From contig JAUJOJ010000002.1 in the NCBI GenBank assembly GCA_030447665.1, positions 1 through 60,323 on the forward strand: a stretch of DNA of 60,323 nt. Direction: 5' to 3'. This document shows, one piece after another, positions 43,865-51,962 of this stretch (the stretch's first letter is position 1; every line of letters starts with the position of its first letter). A program made the translations under genes and the position numbers. Under the pieces are notes generated by a model. The model saw only the letters and a program-made list of their open reading frames with translations, was not told the origin of the DNA and ran no database searches. Origin of the DNA: Allosphingosinicella sp. Lineage in GTDB: Bacteria > Pseudomonadota > Alphaproteobacteria > Sphingomonadales > Sphingomonadaceae.

Positions 43865-44328
43865 AAGCGCCGCCCGTCCCGCGCTGGACGGTGAGCTTGG
43901 CCGATCTCGCTTTGCTTCTCCTTTCCTTCTTCATTCTCCTTCACGCGGGCAGCGCGCGCGAGGTCGCGGCCGGGGCGCGGGCAGCCTTCTCCTCTCAGAC
44001 GGCTGCCGGGCCGCTGCTGGAGGAGTCCGCCGCCAGCCTCTTCGAACCCGGCGAGGCCCGGCTGAAGGCCGGCGCCAAGGCGCGTTTGGTCGGCATCGGA
44101 AAGGCTGCCGTTGCTGGCGGCCGGACGCTGGTGGTCGACAGCCAAGGCCGCGATCCGGGCGCACGGCGCTTCGACGGCTGGGAGCTCGCCGCCGCCCGCG
44201 CCGCCGCGCTGGCGCGAGCACTCAGCGAAGGCGGCGTTGCCGAGGACCGGGTGAGGATCGTCCTTCCGGGGGGACGCGGCGACGGGACGGTGAAAGAGCA
44301 GAGATTAATCGTGCGTTTCGGCGGCTGA
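43861..44328 (+). CDS. MotB-like small stator protein
   Basis: A 155-residue protein. The N-terminal segment VSLADLALLLLSFFILLHAG has an Asp at the position of the proton-carrying Asp in MotB (ADF). The rest resembles a reduced OmpA-like domain (ARLVGIGKAAVAGGRTLVVD, then a helical AARAAALARALSEGGVAED and RVRIVLPGG). The domain is about half the usual length and lacks a clear peptidoglycan-binding NxxL-R pattern. It starts within the end of the MotA-like gene. Alternatives are an ExbD/TolR-like role. Confidence 0.75.
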   Translation: MKAPPVPRWTVSLADLALLLLSFFILLHAGSAREVAAGARAAFSSQTAAGPLLEESAASLFEPGEARLKAGAKARLVGIGKAAVAGGRTLVVDSQGRDPGARRFDGWELAAARAAALARALSEGGVAEDRVRIVLPGGRGDGTVKEQRLIVRFGG

Positions 44329-44353
44329 GAGCCTGTTTGCGAATGCGGTTCCG

Positions 44354-44418
44354 GCCCGCTCCCCACCCAGCCTCCCGATGCAATCATATCGTCGTCGGAG
44401 GCTGGGTGGGGAGCGGGC
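44354..44418. repeat. Long perfect inverted repeat between stator-like pair and flgA
   Basis: Arms of 22 bases (44354-44375 and 44397-44418) pair perfectly around a 21-base loop, with core GCTCCCCACCCAGCCTCC and its complement. Weaker outer arms around AGAGCCTGTTT and AAACAGACTCT extend the structure to about 44327-44469. No T tract is seen, so it is not a standard terminator, though it could stop or protect the upstream transcript. Confidence 0.8.
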
Positions 44419-44476
44419 TGGCGCCGAGCCCGAAATGCGCTCTTGCGCGCATTTCTAAACAGACTCTGAGGCAAGT

Positions 44477-44492
44477 TGGCACAAGCGTTGCT
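44477..44492 (+). promoter_or_regulatory. Sigma-54 promoter of flgA-flgM-flgN
   Basis: TGGCACA-AGCG-TTGCT, 15 of 16 positions compatible with TGGCACG-N4-TTGCW. It lies 36 bases upstream of the flgA start codon and just after the long inverted repeat. Confidence 0.8.
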
Positions 44493-44527
44493 TCGCTCTC
44501 TTGAAGAACTGAAGGGAGCACCGACCG

Positions 44528-45031
44528 GTGACGATTTTCCGACGCCTCGCGCCTGCCATCCTGATGGTCGGAACGGCCGCCAATGCGCAAGGGTTCGAGA
44601 ACATTAGCATGCTGGAAATGCGGCTGTCCGCCGCGCTTGGAGCCGGCGTCGGCGAGCCTGGGGGACCCTCCCGGCCGATCGATCGCCGCTTGAAGCTGGC
44701 GCCCTGCCCTCAGCGCGCCTCCTTCGAACCGCCGGCTTTGGGCGCGGCGACGATCCGCTGCGAGCCGCTCGGCTGGCGCATCCGCGTCCCGCTGGTCCGG
44801 ACCGCGGCGGCCGTCCAGGCGGCTGGTGAAAAGGCCGAACCGATCGTCCGCAAAGGGGATCAAGTCGAACTCACCGCATCCAGCGGCAGCTTCACGGTCA
44901 GCACCGTGGCTGTGGCGGAGCAGGACGGCGCCCCTGGCGATCGTATCCGCGTCCGCTCGGAAGGCAGGAAGGGCGCTGTGATCGGCGTTGTCACCCGGGA
45001 TGGACGCGTGTCGCTGCCCGGATTTAAATAA
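44528..45031 (+). CDS. flgA: P-ring assembly chaperone FlgA
   Basis: A 167-residue exported protein starting with GTG (AGGGAG 11 bases upstream). The signal is short (RLAPAILMVGTAANA-Q). Family marks are DRRLKLAPCP, IRVPLVRTA, and the SAF-like C-terminal part VRKGDQVELTASSGSFTVST with APGDRIRVRSEGRKGAVIGV in parts. It helps FlgI form the P ring in the periplasm. A sigma-54 promoter precedes it, and flgM follows 57 bases later. Confidence 0.93.
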   Translation: MTIFRRLAPAILMVGTAANAQGFENISMLEMRLSAALGAGVGEPGGPSRPIDRRLKLAPCPQRASFEPPALGAATIRCEPLGWRIRVPLVRTAAAVQAAGEKAEPIVRKGDQVELTASSGSFTVSTVAVAEQDGAPGDRIRVRSEGRKGAVIGVVTRDGRVSLPGFK

Positions 45032-45088
45032 TCGAGCATGCTGCCGTTATGGGAATGAAGCGGCTGCGTCGCGCGAAAGGAAAGTTGG

Positions 45089-45372
45089 ATGATCAACGGT
45101 ATTGGCAAAGCGGGAGCAGGGCGGCTCGAGCTGGTGCGCGGCTCGGCGGAGCGCAGTGCTTCAGTCGGAAAAAGCAGCGAACCGCTATCGCGCGGAACGC
45201 CTTCGGTGCGTCGAGCGCGGTTGCCGAATTGGCTTCTGCAGGCGCTCCCGTCGATGCCGGTAAGATCGCGGCAATCCGCGCCGCCATCGCCGAGGGCCGC
45301 TATCCGGTCGATCCGGAGAAGATCGCCGCCCGGATGATTGAGATCGATCTGCCCCTGTTCGACGGCGAGTGA
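45089..45372 (+). CDS. flgM: Anti-sigma-28 factor FlgM, frameshifted
   Basis: The N-terminus MINGIGKAGAGRLELVRG starts at ATG 45089 after AAGGAAA. The conserved C-terminal sigma-binding part (APVDAGKIAAIRAAIAEGRY, PVDPEKIAARMIE) is in another frame. The two join near 45205, where a one-base change gives a normal 94-residue FlgM. FlgM holds FliA inactive until the hook is finished and is then exported. If the break were real, fliC and motAB would be expressed early. The C-terminal part shows the common alphaproteobacterial GKI-IRAAI pattern. Confidence 0.82.
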
Positions 45373-45374
45373 GC

Positions 45375-45704
45375 ATGAGCATCAACGCTCTGGAGCGCCT
45401 GGAAGAGGCGCATGAGGAACTGATCGGCGCTCTCGACGCCAACGATGTCGAGTCGATCGAGCTCAGGGTCGAGGAGCTCCGCAGCGCGATCTCGGCAGTG
45501 CGCGCGATGGGTGGCTGGCGCAGATCGCCGGAGCTCAAGAACCGCGCCAAGCGCATCTCGCAGCTCGGCGAAGCGGCTCGCATCCGAGTCAATTTTCTGA
45601 CGGACACGACCCGCCAGCGCCTTCAGATGCTGGCCGCCGCGCGCGCGGCGAAGTCTGCGGCAGCCTTTATTCCCATCCGGCCCGGTAAAAGTCGAAAGGG
45701 ATGA
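45375..45704 (+). CDS. flgN: FlgN-like export chaperone
   Basis: A 109-residue all-helical protein (MSINALERLEEAHEELIGAL, then ELRSAISAVRAMGGWRRSPE). Position right after flgM, size and helical character suggest FlgN, the chaperone for FlgK and FlgL. FlgN is poorly conserved, so the name rests mainly on context. The start is two bases after the flgM stop. Confidence 0.65.
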   Translation: MSINALERLEEAHEELIGALDANDVESIELRVEELRSAISAVRAMGGWRRSPELKNRAKRISQLGEAARIRVNFLTDTTRQRLQMLAAARAAKSAAAFIPIRPGKSRKG

Positions 45705-45719
45705 TGCCGGCCCGGCAAG

Positions 45720-45735
45720 TGGCACGGCAGTTGCA
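45720..45735 (+). promoter_or_regulatory. Sigma-54 promoter of transglycosylase-flhA-flhG-fliA
   Basis: TGGCACG-GCAG-TTGCA, a complete match to the sigma-54 consensus. It lies 28 bases upstream of the transglycosylase start codon and just after flgN. Confidence 0.85.
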
Positions 45736-45763
45736 ATAATGCTCCCGAACAACAGGGGGCGTC

Positions 45764-46535
45764 ATGAATCCGACGAGCATCCGGGAGAGCTGGACGAGCG
45801 CTGCGCAAGGCGGCATCGGTGCAGCGATCCATCGGGCCGCTGCAAGTACCGGGGTGGATTTTAGCTATCTGCTCGGACAGGCGCGCATCGAAAGCGGGTT
45901 CAATCCCAATGCGCGCGCCAAGACGTCGAGCGCGACCGGCCTTTTTCAATTCATCGATCAGACCTGGCTCGGCACCGTCAAGCAGCATGGTGCGAAGCAC
46001 GGCATGGAATGGGCCGCATCCGCCATCCAGCAGGGCGCGAACGGCCGCTATCATGTCGCCGATCCAGCCACGCGCCGTGCGATCCTGGATCTCCGCAAAG
46101 ACCCCGGAGCCGCCTCTTCCATGGCGGCCGAGTTCGCCGCAGACAATCAATCCTATCTTGAGAACCGGCTCGGGCGAGCGACCGAGTCCGTGGATCTCTA
46201 CCTTGCTCATTTCCTTGGTGCGGGCGGCGCGGCCGGTTTCTCAAGGCGCATGACGCCAATCCCGATGCATCGGCCGCCTCGGCCCTTCCAGCCGCGGCGC
46301 GCGCCAACCGCTGGGTCTTCTACAACAAGGACGGTTCGCCGCGCAGCTTCGCTGAGATCCGCGACCGCTTCGCCGCTAAGCTGGGCGGAGCCTCCGGTCC
46401 GCTGCCCAGCCCGGCAAACCGCGATTTTACGAATGTCCGCATGGCTGCCCTGGAAGCGCCGAAGACCGATATCGCCCGCCCCTCCCCTCAATATGCGCGG
46501 CTCGCTTATCTGATGCTCGCGCAGCTGGGGGCTGA
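45764..46535 (+). CDS. Flagellar lytic transglycosylase (SLT domain), frameshifted
   Basis: The first frame encodes an SLT transglycosylase: [20 protein letters not shown], catalytic Glu in [25 protein letters not shown], and [12 protein letters not shown]. It then breaks near 46235. A one-base shift gives [19 protein letters not shown] and [20 protein letters not shown], with a tail that ends [12 protein letters not shown] further base change in the GGGGG at 46527-46531 would give a stop at 46533. It would cut peptidoglycan to let the rod pass, replacing the missing FlgJ muramidase domain. No signal peptide is seen; export through the flagellar route is possible. It follows a sigma-54 promoter. 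Confidence 0.82.
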
Positions 46536-46539
46536 GCCG

Positions 46540-48640
46540 ATGGCCATTCAAGCTGTCAATCGCAAGGTCTGGCTCAGCGCCGGACGCGGCGCGATCCTCC
46601 CGCTCGCCACCCTGATGCTGGTGGGCCTGATGGTGGTGCCGATCCCGGCAGTGCTGCTCGACGTCGGCTTCATCGCCAACATCATGATCAGCCTGGCGAT
46701 TCTGATGGTGGCTCTGAACGCCGCCAAGCCGCTCGATTTCTCCTCCTTCCCGACCGTGCTCCTGTTCGCCACCATTCTCCGCCTCGCGCTCAATGTCGCT
46801 TCCACCCGCGTGGTTCTGGTGAGCGGCCATGAAGGTCCGGACGCCGCAGGTCACGTCATCGAGGCGTTCGGCAACTTCCTGATCGGCGGCGATTATGCGG
46901 TCGGCATTTTCGTCTTTGCGATCCTGATGATCATCAACCTGGTCGTGATCACCAAGGGCGCCGGGCGCGCGTTTCCGAAGTGTCCGCCCGCTTCACCCTC
47001 GATGCCATGCCCGGCAAGCAGATGGCGATCGACGCCGATCTGAACGCCGGCCTCCTCACGCCCGACGAAGCCAAGCTGCGCCGCCGCCGGAAGTGGCGAC
47101 CGAGGCAGATTTCTACGGCTCGATGGACGGCGCGTCCAAGTTCGTGAAAGGCGATGCCGTTGCCGGCGTGCTCATCCTGGTGATCAACATCGTCGGCGGG
47201 CTTGTGCTCGGCACGTTGAGCCACGGCCTGACGATCGCCCAGGCCGCCGAGACCTACCTCCTGCTCGCCATCGGCGATGCGCTGGTTGCGCAGGTGCCCG
47301 CGCTTTTGCTCTCGATCGCCGCCGCCTCCATCGTGACCCGCGTCGCCTCGCCGCTCGACCTGTCCGGCCAGATCACCAGCCAGTTCGGCTCGCCAAAGGC
47401 CTGGGCGCCGGTCGCCGCGATCCTCGCCATCCTGGGCGTGCTTCCAGGCATGCCCCATTTGATGATGCTGTCGGCCGCCGCGCTGGCCGGTTACCTTGCC
47501 TGGCGCCTCCGCCACGGAAAGCCCGACGCCGCGGCCGAGCCCGAAGCCGCTCCGCCGCCCAATCCCAGCATCATCGGCTGGGACGAGGTCAGTGACGGCG
47601 CCGCGCTTGGCCTGGAGCTCGGCTACGGCCTGATCGGCTTGGTCGACGAGCGCAAGGGCGCGCCGCTGATGGCGCGGATCACCGGCATCCGCCGGCAGCT
47701 GTCGCGCGAGCTCGGCTTCGTGGTTCCGCTGGTGCGCGTCCGGGACAATCTGGCGCTTGGGCCGAACAGCTATCGGATCATCGTCGCCGGCGTGATTGCC
47801 GCCGAGGACGAGGTCTGGCCGGAGGATCTGCTCGCACTCGATTCCGGCGACATCCTGCACAGGATCGAGGGCCGGCAGGTCAAGGATCCGACCTTCGGTC
47901 TCGACGCGGTCTGGATCGCACCCGAAAAGCGCGGGGATGCCGTGGTGGCGGGCTATACGGTGGTCGACCCGGCAACCGTCGTCGCCACGCACCTGAACCA
48001 GATCGTCCAGACCGCGGCAGCCGAGATGTTCGGCATGGACGAGGCGCAGAAGCTGCTCGACGCCCTCAAGGAGAGCGCGCCGCAGCTTGTCGCCGGCCTC
48101 ACGCCGCAGCCGCTTCCGCTCGCGTCGATCGCGGCGCTCTGCCGCTCGCTGCTGGCGGAGGGCGTGCCGCTCAAGGACTTCCGCCGCATCGCCGAGGCGA
48201 TGGTGGACGCGGCCCGTGAGGAGAATGATCCGAGCCAGCTTGCGGAAGCCGTGCGGCAGCGGATCGGCGGGCTTATCGTCCAGACGATTGCGCCGGCCCG
48301 GACTCCCCTTCCCGTGCTCACGCTCGATGCCGAGCTCGAGGGCCTGCTCAACCAGGCGGTTCGCGCCGGCAAGGATGCCAGCCATCCGATCGAGCCCAAT
48401 CTCGCCCAGAAGATCGTCCAATCGATCGGCGATGCCGCCGGCCCGGCCCTGGCCGAAGGCCGGCGCGTGGCACTCGTCACCTCGCCCGTCGCGCGCCGCG
48501 CTTTGTCCCGCCTTCTCGCACCGCACATTGCCGACGTGCCGGTGCTCTCGTTCCTGGAGATACCTGATGGAAAGCCTGTGGAAGTGGTCGCGGTGGTAGG
48601 CGGCGGCGTGAATAGAGCCTTGCTCGGAGCGGCCGCATGA
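46540..48640 (+). CDS. flhA: Flagellar export protein FlhA, two close frameshifts
   Basis: ATG 46540 starts the membrane half ([56 protein letters not shown]). The conserved loop then breaks near 46970 and again near 47090. The middle frame reads [20 protein letters not shown] and [16 protein letters not shown], and the last frame resumes [19 protein letters not shown]. The cytoplasmic half ([16 protein letters not shown] [15 protein letters not shown] and the [13 protein letters not shown] end) is intact. FlhA is essential for type III export, so real frameshifts would abolish motility. The two shifts lie 120 bases apart in strongly conserved sequence, which favours sequence error. flhF is not present between flhA and flhG. 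Confidence 0.88.
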
Positions 48641-49461
48641 TGGGCGCAGCGAAGGAGCGGAGCGCCCGGGTGATCGCGGTCACCAGCGGCAAGGGCGGGG
48701 TCGGCAAGACCAATGTCAGCGTCAACCTTTCGGTGGCGCTCGGCCGGATCGGAAAACAGGCGATGCTGGTCGACGGCGATTTCGGCCTCGCCAACGCCAA
48801 TATCCTGCTCGGCCTCAACGCCGACGCGACGATTTCGGACCTGCTCTCGCGCAATTGCGGGATGGCCGATGTGATCCAGGAAGGCCCGGCCGGGATGATG
48901 CTGGTGCCGGGGCATAGCGGCAGCGGACCGCATTCGGCGCTCGGCACGTCCGAACGGCGCCAGCTCGCCACCGCCTTGCGCCCCTATGCCGGCGAGGTCG
49001 ATCATGTGCTGGTCGATACGGCCTCCGGCATCGGCCCCGAAGCGATGAGCCTGGTCGCCTCCTCCGACGTGATCCTGTTGGTGCTCTCCTCCGAGCCCAC
49101 CGCCTTCATGGACGCCTATCAGCTGGTGAAGGTGCTCGCGATGGAGCATTCCAGGACCGAGATCCTGGTCGTTACCAACATGGTCGACGATGAAGAGGCC
49201 GGGCGTCAGCTCTTCCGCCACTTCCACGAAGTGGTGAAAAGGTTCCTACCCACCCGGCTCGCCCATCTCGGCTCCGTGCCGCGCGACGACCGCATTCGCG
49301 AATCGGTGCTGCGCAAGCGCTGCTGCCTGGAGGCTTTCCCGGAAAGCCGTGCAAGCGCCGCCTTCGGCCGGCTTGCCCGCACTTTGTCCGACGCATCGCT
49401 CCCGCAAACCGACGGCGGCGACCGCTTCTTCGGCATGGAGGCGCTGCATGCCGCTCACTGA
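48637..49461 (+). CDS. flhG: Flagellar number regulator FlhG (MinD-like ATPase)
   Basis: A 274-residue P-loop ATPase: deviant Walker A VTSGKGGVGKTNVSVNLSVA, switch DGDFGLANANILLGL, and DTASGIGPEAM. The MinD-like C-terminal amphipathic helix is not obvious. FlhG limits flagellar number by acting on FlhF and, in some bacteria, on FleQ. It overlaps the flhA stop by four bases. FlhF, its usual partner gene, is missing from this location. Confidence 0.9.
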   Translation: MMGAAKERSARVIAVTSGKGGVGKTNVSVNLSVALGRIGKQAMLVDGDFGLANANILLGLNADATISDLLSRNCGMADVIQEGPAGMMLVPGHSGSGPHSALGTSERRQLATALRPYAGEVDHVLVDTASGIGPEAMSLVASSDVILLVLSSEPTAFMDAYQLVKVLAMEHSRTEILVVTNMVDDEEAGRQLFRHFHEVVKRFLPTRLAHLGSVPRDDRIRESVLRKRCCLEAFPESRASAAFGRLARTLSDASLPQTDGGDRFFGMEALHAAH

Positions 49462-50179
49462 GCCGGCCGGCGCGGCCATGATCTACCAAAAGATGCCGGC
49501 CAAGAAGAGCCCGGAGGCGCTTGCCCGCGCGCACATGCCGCTCGTTCGCAAGATCGCCTGGCACGTCCATGGCCGCGTCTCGACCGCCATCGACGTCGAG
49601 GACCTCATACAGATCGGCATGATCGCGCTCGTCGAATCCGCAAACGGCTTCGAGGATCGCGGTCACGCCTTCGCCAGCTATGCGAGCGTCAGAATTCGCG
49701 GAGCGATGATCGACCATCTTCGCCGTCAGGCGACGATCTGCCGCTCCGCCATGGCGCGCCGGCGGGAATTCTCCAAGGTTCGCAGTCAGCTTGAGAACCG
49801 CCTCGGGCGGGAGGCGAGCGAGGCCGAAATGGCTGCGGAGATGGGCATCGATCCGGCCGATTTCCGTAAGCTCGTCGACGCCATGCAGTCGGTCCAGCAG
49901 GAATCGATCGACGACGTCTATTCGGAACATTCGATGTGGTTCGCCGATGTCGAGGAGCGGGCCGATCAGGCGCTGGAGCGGGAGGATCTGCAGGCCGCGC
50001 TTGCCGGCGCCATCGGCAAGCTGCCGGAGCGCGAGGCGATGGTGCTGCAGCTCTACTTCATCGAGGAGATGAACCTCGAGGAGATCGGCCTGACCCTCGG
50101 CATTGGCGCCGCCCGCGTCTGCCAGATCAAGAAAGCCGCACTCGACAGGGTGCGTAACGAACTCAGCGACTGGGCCTGA
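49448..50179 (+). CDS. fliA: Flagellar sigma factor FliA (sigma-28)
   Basis: A 243-residue sigma-70 family protein: region 2 (HMPLVRKIAWHVHGRV, VEDLIQIGMIALVES, FASYASVRIRGAMIDHLRR), region 3 (REASEAEMAAEMGI) and region 4 (LPEREAMVLQLYFIEEMNLE, ARVCQIKKAALDRVR). It directs transcription of late flagellar genes. ATG 49448 has GGAGG six bases upstream and overlaps the flhG end; a later Met at 49478 is an alternative. FliA-type promoters are present at fliC and motA. Confidence 0.94.
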   Translation: MPLTEPAGAAMIYQKMPAKKSPEALARAHMPLVRKIAWHVHGRVSTAIDVEDLIQIGMIALVESANGFEDRGHAFASYASVRIRGAMIDHLRRQATICRSAMARRREFSKVRSQLENRLGREASEAEMAAEMGIDPADFRKLVDAMQSVQQESIDDVYSEHSMWFADVEERADQALEREDLQAALAGAIGKLPEREAMVLQLYFIEEMNLEEIGLTLGIGAARVCQIKKAALDRVRNELSDWA

Positions 50180-50205
50180 GCCCGGGCGCGAACATAGGAG
50201 AAAGC

Positions 50206-50880
50206 ATGCAGATCGTCGCAAAGGCCGCGGAGCTGGCCGACATATTGGAGAGCGCGCCTGCGGGCGTTCGCATCCTATCGCTCGACTGCTTCGACACCCT
50301 GATCTGGCGCAACGTCCAGGCGCCGGTGGACGTGTTCGCCGATCTGCGGATCCGCGGCGGCGCGATCTGATCGCGCACCCGTGCCGAAACGCGTGCGCGC
50401 AGGCGCGCGCTTGCGGCCGGCGGTCGCAGCGAAGTCACGATCGAGGAAATCTATCGCAGCCTCTGTCCCGCCGCGTCGGACGCTGAGCTCGCCGCCGCCA
50501 TCCAGCGTGAACTGGAGGCGGAAGCGCGTCATTGTTACGGCTTCTCGCCGGTCGCCGAGCTGATCCGCAAGGCAAAGGAGCGGGAGCTCCAGGTGATCAT
50601 CTTCGGCGCCCTGTGCGACGGGCTGCAGATCGAAGAGGCAGCTTTCTATCCGGCCGACCGGTTCAGCCCGAAGGTTGGCCAGGCCAAGGCAAAGCCGATC
50701 GCAGCCACCACCATCTTTGAAGGCATGCAGGAGGAGGCCTCCGGCCTTTACCGCTGCAGCGCAGCCGCCCTCATGCTGGCGCCGCCCGCCCCGCCAATCG
50801 CCAAGTCACAGAATCTCCTCGCGATCACCTTCCGACCAATCCTTCAGCGCCAGAAAAGCGCGCTCAGAAAGGTCGCCTGA
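50206..50880 (+). pseudogene. Decayed HAD-family phosphatase gene with internal stop
   Basis: AGGAG precedes ATG 50206. The first 54 codons contain the HAD motif I region ILSLDCFDTLIWR and end at TGA 50368-50370. The same frame continues for 170 codons without other stops (ETRARRRALAAGGRSEV, IEEIYRSLCPAA), so the TGA is a point change. After ELQVII the sequence no longer matches the HAD fold (VSDTY-type motif II is missing), which suggests an internal deletion joined to unrelated coding sequence. HAD genes of this type often lie beside methyltransferase and glycosyltransferase genes near flagellin genes. It runs into the next start codon (TGATG). Confidence 0.6.
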
Positions 50881-51490
50881 TGTCCCAGCTCCTGATCCAC
50901 TCGATGTGCGAATTTTCCGAGATCATTCTCGACGCCCTCAGGATCGCGGATGCCAAGGAGATCGTGGAGATCGGCGCCGAATATGGCGGCATGTCTACTC
51001 TGCTCGCGGACTATGCAGCGGAAGCCGGCGGGCGCCTCACCAGCGTCGACCCCGCGCCCAAGCAGGCGTTCGTCGATTGGGCGAATGAGAGCCTGCATGT
51101 GCGCACGTTGCCAAGCCCGGCCTCGCAGCGTCCGAAGACCTCTCCGGCGTCGATGCCTGGCTGGTGGACGGCGATCACAATTGGTTCACTGTCTACCATG
51201 AGCTCCAGCAGATCGAGGCGCAGAGCCAACGGGATAAGAAGCCGATGCTGGTCTTCCTCCACGGAATCAACTGCCTTCGGGCCGCCGCGACATGTACCAC
51301 GCGCCCGACCAGATCCCCGAAGAATGATTTCAACGGCGGCGCCATTCCTGGCTTTCCGGGCCTGATCCCCAATCGGGGCTTTCGCGGCATGGGTCATTTT
51401 GCCTTCGCCCTGCGAAGGCGGGCCACGCAACGGCGTTCTGACGGCGGTCGAAGACTTCCTCGAGGACGTTGACGGCGCCGGCGGCAATCG
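50880..51490 (+). pseudogene. Decayed class I SAM-dependent methyltransferase gene
   Basis: The first frame encodes IVEIGAEYGGMSTLLADYAA (SAM-binding motif I type) and GRLTSVDPAPKQAFVDWAN. The family then continues in other frames: DLSGVDAWLVDGDHNWFTVY near 51140-51190, MYHAPDQIPEE, GAIPGFPGLIPNRGFRGMGH near 51350, and EGGPRNGVLTAVEDFLEDVD near 51430-51470. At least four shifts and one stop are needed to read it through, many more than in other damaged genes. It was probably a modification enzyme for flagellin or a surface glycan. The TGATG start couples it to the upstream HAD-like frame. Confidence 0.6.
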
Positions 51491-51648
51491 TGGGCCGCGC
51501 CGAGGTCGTCGACGATATGGCCTTCAAACGCTCGGTGCGGTCGCCGGCGCACGATCGCTGGAATCCGGCTGGTCCTGAAGATCCCGCGACGATCTACGTG
51601 CGCCTCATCACCGAGCGGATCGAGCTTGGAGCGCGGTTCACGATGTGA
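51487..51648 (+). pseudogene. C-terminal remnant of an unrecognised gene
   Basis: A frame reading IVGRAEVVDDMAFKRSVRSP and NPAGPEDPATIYVRLITERI ends at TGA 51646-51648. It has no start of its own, and its upstream part merges with the decayed methyltransferase region. The TGATG join to the next short frame suggests it was part of the same operon. I do not recognise the family. Confidence 0.35.
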
Positions 51649-51722
51649 TGCCTGCGCCTGTCGGCTACAGCGCGGCAATCCTTCTGCGCGACGGTGCGGA
51701 TTGGCAGCGCTCGACCACTTAG
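51648..51722 (+). pseudogene. Short coding start cut off by repeat copy E
   Basis: ATG 51648 overlaps the preceding TGA. It encodes 24 residues (MPAPVGYSAAILLRDGADWQ plus four more) and stops at a TAG that lies in dispersed repeat copy E. It looks like the beginning of a longer gene whose remainder was lost at the repeat. Function unknown. Confidence 0.35.
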
Positions 51723-51771
51723 ACCTTGCTTGGATCAGGCTGAGTCAGCCTGATCCGGGATTCAAGGTCTA
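51720..51771. repeat. Dispersed repeat, copy E (second hairpin only)
   Basis: Outer arms AGACCTTG and CAAGGTCT, with an 11-bp perfect inner stem GGATCAGGCTG/CAGCCTGATCC around AGT. It corresponds to hairpin 2 of copies A-C, with hairpin 1 missing. It abuts the truncated short frame. Downstream to the flagellin terminator (51772-51904) I see no gene. Confidence 0.8.
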
Positions 51772-51904
51772 GGGCCGCATGAAAGGGCCTGGTTAAGGCC
51801 TTCGATTAAGCCCCAGGCGCTGACGCAACGCTCAGACGGCGGACGTTGCAGTCAAAAGGCTTGGCCCAACTTAGATGGAATTCCCGCAAACGTCGCGCCG
51901 AACG

Positions 51905-51944
51905 AAAAACCCCGGCGTGGATCGCTCCACGCCGGGGTCTTTTT
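51905..51944 (-). terminator. Terminator of fliC (bidirectional shape)
   Basis: A perfect 12-bp stem CCCCGGCGTGGA/TCCACGCCGGGG with a TCGC loop at 51910-51937. On the minus strand it is followed by TTTTT, and on the plus strand by TCTTTTTT, so it can stop transcription from both sides. The fliC stop is 19 bases before it. Confidence 0.9.
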
Positions 51945-51962
51945 TCAGGCTGTCGCCGTTTT

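Noticed and set aside
46949..48526. 525-codon open frame on the minus strand
   Set aside because: Antisense to flhA; Arg/Gly/Asp-rich shadow translation.
50368..50370. In-frame TGA as a selenocysteine codon in the HAD-like gene
   Set aside because: No bacterial SECIS-like hairpin directly after the codon was seen, the position is not a known selenocysteine site, and the downstream part is rearranged. A nonsense change in a decaying gene is simpler.
51648..51722. Small independent peptide gene
   Set aside because: Its stop codon is supplied by the dispersed repeat and its start is coupled to an upstream remnant, so a truncated gene is more likely.
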